From Roseivirga pacifica (GTDB lineage: Bacteria; Bacteroidota; Bacteroidia; Cytophagales; Cyclobacteriaceae): DNA of 64,000 nt. A program made the translations under genes and the position numbers. Positions 57,775 through 64,000 of this stretch are shown one piece after another. The notes under the pieces were generated by a model, which saw only the letters and a list, made by a program, of their open reading frames with translations, had not been told where the DNA came from and searched no databases. Every line of letters starts with the position of its first letter. The stretch's first letter is position 1. The stretch spans positions 1,054,001 through 1,118,000 of the forward strand of contig NZ_FOIR01000002.1 of the NCBI RefSeq assembly GCF_900111145.1, given 5' to 3'.

Positions 57775-59937
57775 TTATCTTAAAAACAACATTTCTCTGT
57801 ATTTCAACAATGGCCAGTCCTCATCATCGATGATTACCTCAAGCTTATCTACTGCCGCTCTGATATCATCAAAGTACGCAGCCTTCAAGTTGTCGCAGTA
57901 AGCGATAGCACGCTCTCTCGTGCCTTCAATATCGTTTACCTTACCACGCTCATCGTTCATGTCCTGCACCTTAGTTTGAATAGTATTAATCAAACCGTTC
58001 ACTCTTTCAAGAATAGCAGTAACATGAGAAGTATCTAGACCAAACTCTTTCAAACCTTTCGCATTGGTTATCAATTTGTTCTGATATTTCAATGCAGCAG
58101 GAATAACCTGAGTTCTAGCAATCTCACTAATCAATCTTGCCTCAATCTGAAGCTTCATGATGTAGTTCTCGTGTTGAATTTCGTTACGTGCCTCTAGCTC
58201 AATTGCAGACATTACACCAAATTCTTCGAAGATTGCTTTCGACTGATCACTTACATAAGCATCTAGTGCTCTTGCAGTATCTTTAACATTCGGCAAGCCT
58301 CTCTTCTCGGCTTCTTTTGCCCAATCGCTAGAGTAACCATCACCTTCAAAACGAACCGCCTTAGATTCTTTAATGTATTCTCTCAATACATTAACAATGG
58401 CAATTTTCTTATCCTCGCCTTTGTCAATTCTTTCGTTTACAACTCCGTAGAATTCCTTCAATTGCTTAGCCATAATCAGGTTCAATACCGTCATTGGCTC
58501 GGCTACGTTTTGGTCAGAACCAACTGCTCTGAACTCAAACTTATTACCAGTAAATGCAAACGGAGAAGTACGGTTTCTATCTGTATTATCAAGAATGATG
58601 TGAGGAATCTTATCGATACCCAACTTCATATACATGTTATCACCCTTGTCTACTTTAATGTTTCCGTTGTTTTCCAACTCATCCAAAACAGCAGTTAGGT
58701 CTGAACCTAAGAAAACAGACATGATTGCCGGAGGAGCCTCGTTCGCACCAAGTCTGTGGTCGTTACCAGCAGAAGCAATACTTGCTCTCAACAAACCAGC
58801 ATTCGAGTGAATCGCCTTAATAGTGTTCACCAAGAAAGTTAAGAACTGAAGGTTCTCTCTTGCACTTGTGCTTGGCTGGAACACGTTTACTCCTGTAGAA
58901 GTAATTAGCGACCAGTTGTTGTGTTTACCACTACCGTTTAGTCCAGCAAATGGTTTTTCGTGGAAAAGCACGGCTAAATCATGACGCTCGGCCACGCGAG
59001 CCATTACGTCCATCATTAGCGAGTTGTGGTCTGTAGCCACGTTAATATCTTCAAAGATAGGTGCAACCTCAAACTGAGAAGGTGCCACCTCATTGTGACG
59101 GGTAGAAACCGGAATACCCAATTTCAAACACTCAATCTCAAAGTCTTTCATGTAGTTATAAACCCTACTTGGAATAGCACCAAAGTAGTGATCGTCTAAC
59201 TGCTGACCTCTAGCAGGGTGGTGACCAAATACGGTTCTACCAGCCATCACCAAGTCAGGACGCGCATTATAAAGCGCTCTATCTACCACAAAGTACTCTT
59301 GCTCACAACCTAATGAAGCACTTACTCTGTTTACATTTCTATCGAAAAGTTGACAAACTTTAGTAGCCGCTTTGTCCACAGCCTCTACAGCCTTAAGCAA
59401 AGGAGCTTTGTAATCTAGCGCCTCACCAGTGTACGAAACGAATACTGTAGGAATACACAAAGTTCTACCCCAAATAAAGATAGGAGAACTTGGATCCCAT
59501 GCCGTATAACCACGCGCCTCAAAAGTAGAGCGAATACCACCATTTGGGAAAGAAGAAGCATCAGGTTCCTGCTGAATTAGTGCACTAGCCTTAAATACTT
59601 CAATTCCTTTATGGGCATCGAAGAACGAATCGTGTTTCTCTGCAGTAGCTCCAGTTAATGGCTGAAACCAGTGCGTATAGTGGGTGGTACCTTTAGAAAG
59701 TGCCCAGGTTTTAACCGCAGATGCTACTTCGCTAGCAGCTTCCAAATCGATTTTCTTACCCTTCTTTATTGCACTCTCTACTTTTTTGAAAGTTTCGGGA
59801 GCCAAGGTGGCTCTCATTTTATCCATGTTGAAAACATGTTCAGCATAGAAATCAGAGATTTTATCGGCCGGAGCAAATACACGATCAGTCGTGCGTTGCT
59901 GTACGATATTTAATGCTCTTTGACGTTGGTTCGACAT
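57775..59937 (-). CDS. glnN: Glutamine synthetase type III
   Basis: 720 residues from ATG 59937 (a 14-residue longer frame is not supported). GSIII forms of about 700 residues are typical of Bacteroidota and cyanobacteria. Diagnostic blocks: STFEARGYTAWDPSSPIFI, LGCEQEYFVVDRALYNARPD, HPARGQQLDDHYFGAIPSRV, STRHNEVAPSQFEVAPIFED, EKPFAGLNGSGKHNNWSLIT and GNKFEFRAVGSDQNVAEPMT. A long C-terminal helical part (HVTAILERVNGLINTIQTKV) follows. It makes glutamine from glutamate, ammonia and ATP as a dodecamer. No PII or GlnA regulator is adjacent; regulation is not visible. Confidence 0.96.
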   Translation of the reverse strand: MSNQRQRALNIVQQRTTDRVFAPADKISDFYAEHVFNMDKMRATLAPETFKKVESAIKKGKKIDLEAASEVASAVKTWALSKGTTHYTHWFQPLTGATAEKHDSFFDAHKGIEVFKASALIQQEPDASSFPNGGIRSTFEARGYTAWDPSSPIFIWGRTLCIPTVFVSYTGEALDYKAPLLKAVEAVDKAATKVCQLFDRNVNRVSASLGCEQEYFVVDRALYNARPDLVMAGRTVFGHHPARGQQLDDHYFGAIPSRVYNYMKDFEIECLKLGIPVSTRHNEVAPSQFEVAPIFEDINVATDHNSLMMDVMARVAERHDLAVLFHEKPFAGLNGSGKHNNWSLITSTGVNVFQPSTSARENLQFLTFLVNTIKAIHSNAGLLRASIASAGNDHRLGANEAPPAIMSVFLGSDLTAVLDELENNGNIKVDKGDNMYMKLGIDKIPHIILDNTDRNRTSPFAFTGNKFEFRAVGSDQNVAEPMTVLNLIMAKQLKEFYGVVNERIDKGEDKKIAIVNVLREYIKESKAVRFEGDGYSSDWAKEAEKRGLPNVKDTARALDAYVSDQSKAIFEEFGVMSAIELEARNEIQHENYIMKLQIEARLISEIARTQVIPAALKYQNKLITNAKGLKEFGLDTSHVTAILERVNGLINTIQTKVQDMNDERGKVNDIEGTRERAIAYCDNLKAAYFDDIRAAVDKLEVIIDDEDWPLLKYREMLFLR

Positions 59938-60114
59938 AATTATGCGTTTTAGAAATAAATAACGGGTCGAAATTAACACAAATACGTAAAGACACCTAAA
60001 ACCAGTAGTTATTTTTGTTGAATTCGATTGAAATCACGTAAACACCCAAATTCATAGCTTTTTCGAACACCCAAGACATTGTTTTTTCAACAAACGGTAA
60101 AAAACAGCATATAC

Positions 60115-60144
60115 TTAGCTTTCATTCCTAATTAACTATCTTTG
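60115..60144 (+). promoter_or_regulatory. Promoter of mtaB
   Basis: TATCTTTG (60137-60144) is an exact Bacteroidota -7 element; TTAG (60115-60118), 18 bases before it, is a weak -33. A start near 60151 leaves an 11-base leader before the ATG. Confidence 0.6.
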
Positions 60145-60161
60145 CAGCCGAATAGTAAAAC

Positions 60162-61481
60162 ATGAAAAAAGTCGCTTTTTATACTTTAGGGTGTAAACTG
60201 AATTTCTCAGAAACCTCAACGATATCTCGCCAGTTTGAGCAGAAGGGCTATCGTAAGGTGGAATTTTCCGACACACCCGACATTTTCTTGATCAACACAT
60301 GCAGCGTTACCGAAAATGCTGACAAGAAGTGCAAGAAGATTGTAAAAGAAGCGCAAAAGATCAATCCTGACGGATATGTGGCAATTATTGGGTGCTACGC
60401 CCAGCTTAAACCCAAAGAAATTTCGGAAATACCCGGGGTTGACGTGGTTTTGGGTGCTGCTGAGAAATTCCGCCTATTAGAGTTGATCGATGATTTTAAG
60501 AAAACGCCTCAGGCCAAAGTACTCGCTTCCGAAATTAAAGAAGCAAAGGCTTTTAACAACGCCTACTCTATTAATGATAGAACACGTACTTTCTTAAAGG
60601 TTCAAGATGGCTGCAATTATCACTGCGCATTCTGCACTATTCCCCTTGCACGTGGTAAAAGCCGCAGCGACACCATAGAGAACATTCTAAAGTCTGCACA
60701 CGAAATTGCTGCAACCGATGTAAAAGAGGTAGTACTTACTGGAGTAAACATTGGCGACTTCGGTATTCAGGATGGCAAAAGAAAAGAGCGCTTTGCTGAT
60801 TTGGTAAAAGCTTTGGACGAAGTAGAAGGCATTGACCGCATTCGAATTTCTTCGATAGAACCAAACCTACTGACCAACGAAATCATAGACTTTGTGTCTA
60901 CCTCGAAGCGATTTGTTCCTCATTTCCATATTCCGTTGCAGTCGGGTAACAATAAAACCTTACGCGCCATGCGCAGAAGGTATTTAAGGGAGTTGTATGA
61001 AGACCGAGTGGCCAAAATCAATCAGTTAATGCCTAACTGCTGTATTGGTGTTGACGTAATTGTAGGTTTCCCTGGCGAAACAGAAGAGGACTTTCTGGAC
61101 ACCTACAACTTTCTGAACGAACTGGATATTTCTTACCTACACGTATTCACTTACTCCGAGCGGGCCAACACCAAGGCTCCTGAAATGGATGGTGTTGTAC
61201 CCATGAAAGAGCGCCAGCGAAGATCAAAAATGCTGCGTATTCTTTCAGAGAAAAAGAAAAGAGCTTTTTACGAAGGCCAACTCAACACCCAGCACACTGT
61301 GCTTTTCGAAGAAGATGTGGAAGATGGCAAAATGCATGGATTTACTGAAAACTACGTGCGTGTAGCCGCTAATTACGATCCGCTGCTAATCAATGAATTG
61401 AAGGAAGTTCAACTTGTATCGTTGAACGAAAACGGAACCGTTGAAGTAGAAGAACCTGAAATGGTTTATGAGAGTCATTAA
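60162..61481 (+). CDS. mtaB: tRNA threonylcarbamoyladenosine methylthiotransferase MtaB
   Basis: 439 residues, radical SAM enzyme that adds a methylthio group to the t6A37 base of tRNA. N-terminal UPF0004 domain with its three cluster Cys: FYTLGCKLNFSETSTISRQF, FLINTCSVTENADKKCKKI and VAIIGCYAQLKP. Radical SAM core with the CxxxCxxC motif in VQDGCNYHCAFCTIPLARGK, then VVLTGVNIGDFG, RIRISSIEPNL, PHFHIPLQSGNNKTLRAMRR and IGVDVIVGFPGETEEDF, YLHVFTYSERANTKA. A C-terminal TRAM-like RNA-binding part ends it. The TLGCKLN start separates MtaB from MiaB and RimO. Single gene followed by a REP-like element. Confidence 0.95.
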   Translation: MKKVAFYTLGCKLNFSETSTISRQFEQKGYRKVEFSDTPDIFLINTCSVTENADKKCKKIVKEAQKINPDGYVAIIGCYAQLKPKEISEIPGVDVVLGAAEKFRLLELIDDFKKTPQAKVLASEIKEAKAFNNAYSINDRTRTFLKVQDGCNYHCAFCTIPLARGKSRSDTIENILKSAHEIAATDVKEVVLTGVNIGDFGIQDGKRKERFADLVKALDEVEGIDRIRISSIEPNLLTNEIIDFVSTSKRFVPHFHIPLQSGNNKTLRAMRRRYLRELYEDRVAKINQLMPNCCIGVDVIVGFPGETEEDFLDTYNFLNELDISYLHVFTYSERANTKAPEMDGVVPMKERQRRSKMLRILSEKKKRAFYEGQLNTQHTVLFEEDVEDGKMHGFTENYVRVAANYDPLLINELKEVQLVSLNENGTVEVEEPEMVYESH

Positions 61482-61490
61482 AAACTAAAA

Positions 61491-61614
61491 GTCATTCTGA
61501 GCGCCCCGAGTATTCGGGGCCGAAAGAACCTGTCCGTTAAGCGCACTGCAATCAACAAACAGATTCTTTTGGTCGAGTATTTCTCAAAAGAGAAATTCTC
61601 TTCCTCAGAATGAC
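61491..61614. repeat. REP-like palindromic element with three nested hairpins
   Basis: GTCATTCTGAG (61491-61501) and CTCAGAATGAC (61604-61614) are perfect inverted ends of a 124 bp element. Inside are GCCCCGA/TCGGGGC (61503-61509, 61514-61520; 4-base loop) and TTTCTC/GAGAAA (61580-61585, 61590-61595). The ends match the common Bacteroidota intergenic palindrome of this form. It sits between the convergent mtaB and Gfo/Idh genes and may also help to end transcription. Confidence 0.75.
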
Positions 61615-61629
61615 CGGATTAGTCAGCTT

Positions 61630-62958
61630 TTAAAACTCCCTATACTCAGCATCTAAGAACTCATTCGCTTCATCTTCTTTAAAGCGGGCATTTTCGCTAT
61701 CCCAATGCAATGTTTTATTAGGGAATCTACCAGCAATCACACCAAGTAAAATAGTTTCTGTTAGCCTAGAGGCATAAGAAAAAGGCGCGCTCGTCTCAGC
61801 CTTGCCCATGCAAGCATCTACAAACTGATGATAATGCTTCTTGCCTTCTTTCTCGTAATCTCGTACCGGTTCACCTAAGTGTTTGAACTTCTCTAGCTCC
61901 AGCTCCTGATATTCGCCTTTTACAATATGCCTTGGCAATTGCATAAAGTGGGGCAATAGCAACTTACCTTTCGTTCCAATAAACATAGCCCCCTGATCTG
62001 GTAATTTATCGCCATTTGGCAATTCTAGGTCTTTGTGATCTTCTGGAGCACCTACCCCATCATACCAAACCCACTTAAACTTCTTAGTAGTGTACTTGGT
62101 ACCAGGAAATTGATAAGTAACGATGTTATGCTCTGGAAAACCGAAACCATTTGGTTCACGGCACTCATTTTTAATCTTTTTAGGCACATCTAAAGCTAAA
62201 GCATTATAAGGCGTATCGAAAATATGCACACCCATGTCGCCAAGTGTTCCGCAGCCATAATCAACCAACTTACGCCAGTTCCCCGGATGGTATACACCTT
62301 CTTTGTATGGCCGGTTAGCTGAAGTACCCAACCATAAGTTCCAATCCAAAGTATTTGGTACAGGATCGCTACCCTCAGGAATTGGTCCATCGTAACCCCA
62401 GTTTTTAGGCGACCACGCACGCACACGCTTCACTTTTCCGATTATACCCGACTGAATAAGCGCGGTACCCAAAACATAGTCGTAAAACGAATGCACCTGA
62501 ATGCCCATTTGCGTAACAAGCCCCTTGTCGGCTGCTAACTTATTCATTGCACGGGCTTCGGTAACATGGTGGGTAAGCGGTTTTTGGCAATACACCGGTT
62601 TATCCATTTCCATGGCCATCATGCTGGCAGGCGCATGTGTATGGTCTGGGGTAGAAACGATTACCGCATCAATTTCGCTACTCATTTCATTGAGCATTTT
62701 GCGATAATCTTTATAGGTCTTAGCATTGGCATGCATACCATGTGCTGTTGCCAAATTTGTAGCGTCAACATCGCAGAGCGCTACCACCTCCACATTTGGG
62801 TGCGAGGCAATGGCTTTAAGGTCTTCCATTCCCATTCCACCAACACCAATATGTGCTGTTCTTAACCTGGCCCTATCGGCCAACTTCCAAATGGATGAAG
62901 GCAAAGCCGAAGCTGAAGCCAACAATGCAGCACTTTTTAAAAATTCTCTCTTATTCAT
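61630..62958 (-). CDS. Gfo/Idh/MocA family oxidoreductase with signal sequence
   Basis: 442 residues. The N-terminus MNKREFLKSAALLASASALP looks like a Tat-type or 'sortase-less' signal, often seen in this family, though only one Arg precedes the hydrophobic part. NAD-binding Rossmann start IGVGGMGMEDLKAIASHPNV, VEVVALCDVDATNLATAHG, then DAVIVSTPDHTHAPASMMAM and DKPVYCQKPLTHHVTEARAM (EKP-type Lys, here CQKP). C-terminal substrate domain with GVYHPGNWRKLVDYGCGTLG, DMGVHIFDTPYNAL. Next to DUF1080 genes such oxidoreductases act on sugars or 3-keto sugars. Confidence 0.92.
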   Translation of the reverse strand: MNKREFLKSAALLASASALPSSIWKLADRARLRTAHIGVGGMGMEDLKAIASHPNVEVVALCDVDATNLATAHGMHANAKTYKDYRKMLNEMSSEIDAVIVSTPDHTHAPASMMAMEMDKPVYCQKPLTHHVTEARAMNKLAADKGLVTQMGIQVHSFYDYVLGTALIQSGIIGKVKRVRAWSPKNWGYDGPIPEGSDPVPNTLDWNLWLGTSANRPYKEGVYHPGNWRKLVDYGCGTLGDMGVHIFDTPYNALALDVPKKIKNECREPNGFGFPEHNIVTYQFPGTKYTTKKFKWVWYDGVGAPEDHKDLELPNGDKLPDQGAMFIGTKGKLLLPHFMQLPRHIVKGEYQELELEKFKHLGEPVRDYEKEGKKHYHQFVDACMGKAETSAPFSYASRLTETILLGVIAGRFPNKTLHWDSENARFKEDEANEFLDAEYREF

Positions 62959-62976
62959 ATGCTAAAAATTGGGCGC

Positions 62977-63717
62977 TTATAGTTTTCTGATTTTGATATT
63001 TTTGAACCACAACGGACTGTCGTGATCTTGGAGGCCGATGTAACCTTTTTTGAATGAACCATAAAGCGGAGCATCTTTCCACTTTCCAGCCGCTTTTCTT
63101 TCATACCAGTCATCAGACCAAGGCACAAAAGTGAAGAGCTTTTTGCCATTCAACCAATGTTCTGCACGCTCCGGAGTAAACACAATGCGCGAGGTATTCC
63201 ACTCTCCTGCCGGCTTTACAATCTTTTGCGCTGGATCTGGTACATGCATGGCATAATCCGCCCCTGTTTTCTGCCAATCTTCAAGCTTAGCATTGTTTAT
63301 TTCTTCCCATTTCAGATCGTCAAGCAATTGATATTCTGGTGCAATTTCAGGTAAGCCTACCTCCTGATTTTCTTTAATGTGGTACATAATTCCACTGTTA
63401 CCACCTTCTGGTATTTTCCACTCCAAATACAGCTCGAAGTTATCGAACTCTTCAGCAGCATAAATGATATCCTTCCCTCCTTGCCAATCAGCCTCCAATC
63501 GTTTTTCAGTATCAAAGGTCAAAGCACCATCAACAATGGTCCATTGTGGCGGAAGAGCATCACCATTGTAAGCCCGCCAGCCATCGGTACTGGTACCGTC
63601 AAACAGATAAATCCACTCTGGTTCAGCCTTGGTAGCGGTTTCATTAGTCGATTTTGAATTATTACTGCAAGAAAAAGCGAATACCGCCAATGCAGTTAGT
63701 AGCAATAGTTTTTTCAT
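62977..63717 (-). CDS. DUF1080 (3-keto-disaccharide hydrolase type) lipoprotein
   Basis: 246 residues. Lipobox FSCS near residue 18 with a Ser/Asn linker. The DUF1080 concanavalin-like domain is complete: WIYLFDGTSTDGWRAYNGDA, WTIVDGALTFDTEK, FDNFELYLEWKIPEGGNSGI, MYHIKENQ, PEYQLLDD, GEWNTSRIVFTPERAEHWLN and GYIGLQDHDSPLWFKNIKIR. Members cleave 3-keto glycosides or bind sugar. It stands 18 bp upstream of the Gfo/Idh gene in the same direction, with a further DUF1080 gene before it. Confidence 0.93.
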   Translation of the reverse strand: MKKLLLLTALAVFAFSCSNNSKSTNETATKAEPEWIYLFDGTSTDGWRAYNGDALPPQWTIVDGALTFDTEKRLEADWQGGKDIIYAAEEFDNFELYLEWKIPEGGNSGIMYHIKENQEVGLPEIAPEYQLLDDLKWEEINNAKLEDWQKTGADYAMHVPDPAQKIVKPAGEWNTSRIVFTPERAEHWLNGKKLFTFVPWSDDWYERKAAGKWKDAPLYGSFKKGYIGLQDHDSPLWFKNIKIRKL

Positions 63718-63745
63718 TGTAGGTTATGTTATTCGGGTTGAATAA

Positions 63746-64000
63746 TTATTTGTTGAGTTCTTTTATTTCGATGTTTTTCCAGCGCACCTTAATGCCGCCT
63801 CCATCATGAATTTGGAGCGCAACAGCACCTTTTCCCTGGCCAATTTTCTCGTCTTTTAAATGCACCATTTCAGTTCCATTCAGCCAAGAGGTTACCTCAT
63901 CACCAACTACCCTAATTTTCATGGTATTCCACTCGCCCATCTTTAGCGCCTTGTCTTTTTCTGGATCCGGCTGAATAAGCCAGCCTCTGCCGTAGCTCTC
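63746..64000 (-). CDS. DUF1080 protein, cut by window end
   Basis: The C-terminal 84 residues of a second DUF1080 protein; the frame is open to base 64000, so its start lies beyond the window. Visible: GRGWLIQPDPEKDKALKMGE, WNTMKIRVVGDEVTSWLNGT and GKGAVALQIHDGGGIKVRWK, the C-terminal strands of the fold. It lies 28 bp before the complete DUF1080 gene, so the three genes form one operon and the two DUF1080 proteins are related copies. Confidence 0.88.
   Translation of the reverse strand, partial: ESYGRGWLIQPDPEKDKALKMGEWNTMKIRVVGDEVTSWLNGTEMVHLKDEKIGQGKGAVALQIHDGGGIKVRWKNIEIKELNK

Noticed and set aside
1-64000. CRISPR array, tRNA or rRNA genes, prophage or conjugative element
   Set aside because: No regularly spaced repeats, no cloverleaf-like intergenic sequence and no phage or transfer genes were seen.

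Overview
The window is a stretch of ordinary chromosome from a marine-type member of the Bacteroidota, most probably Cytophagales (inference from gene content; a Roseivirga/Fulvivirga-like organism would fit). The support is: two proteins with a type IX secretion C-terminal sorting domain, gamma carbonic anhydrase, type III glutamine synthetase, a transketolase split in two genes, a two-lipoyl PDH E2, YwqK repeats, DUF1080 proteins, a Lacal_2735-type small protein, and several promoters of the Bacteroidota form TTTG-N19-TAnnTTTG. I see no rRNA, tRNA, CRISPR array, transposase, integrase or phage gene. DNA is moderately AT-rich throughout, with no obvious compositional break.

Layout. 3-3986 (+): the C-terminal two thirds of SMC, an SGNH hydrolase and a cyanophycinase-like S51 peptidase. 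3983-7087 (-): three YceI-family proteins around an outer-membrane porin (a fourth YceI lies at 33128). 7253-10591 (+): a four-gene operon of an ECF sigma factor, its probable anti-sigma partner and two exported proteins built from one shared, unrecognised module. 10688-12756 (-): Tat-type metallophosphoesterase and bestrophin. 12875-13694 (+): haem-binding protein and VOC protein. 13811-17776: a BlaI repressor and a very unusual M56 (BlaR1-like) peptidase with four periplasmic repeats, the pair being bracketed by two copies of a structured ~180 bp direct repeat. 17847-19052 (-): peroxiredoxin, thioredoxin and a small partner. 19380-22817: pentapeptide protein, an arginase-fold protein with altered metal ligands, a sigma-54 activator and a lone receiver. 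23049-27998 (+): S9 peptidase, gamma-glutamyltransferase, VOC and thioesterase. 28051-32994 (-): OmpA/PD40 protein, deacetylase, unknown acidic protein, thioesterase, DinB protein, gamma carbonic anhydrase. 33128-35229 (+): YceI and PabB. 36474-40464 (+): tandem secreted DUF8202-like paralogues. 40580-45894 (+): FAH hydrolase, M23 peptidase, Bcp, transketolase halves, receiver. 45891-51575: glycosyltransferase, aminotransferase, lipoprotein, HslV, PDH E2. 51768-56818: SRAP-fold pseudoenzyme, lipoprotein, FabH, unknown, YwqK protein, small protein. 56815-61481: alpha/beta hydrolase, GlnN, MtaB. 61491-64000: a REP-like palindrome and a Gfo/Idh plus two DUF1080 genes, the last cut by the window end.

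The most interesting parts are the BlaI/M56 locus with its flanking covarying hairpin repeats and new repeat domain, the ECF-sigma operon with its duplicated module, two pseudoenzyme candidates (SRAP lacking Cys2/Glu/His; arginase fold with His-to-Gln changes), and repeated sharing of stop codons (4 bp TTAA/CTAA) by convergent genes.
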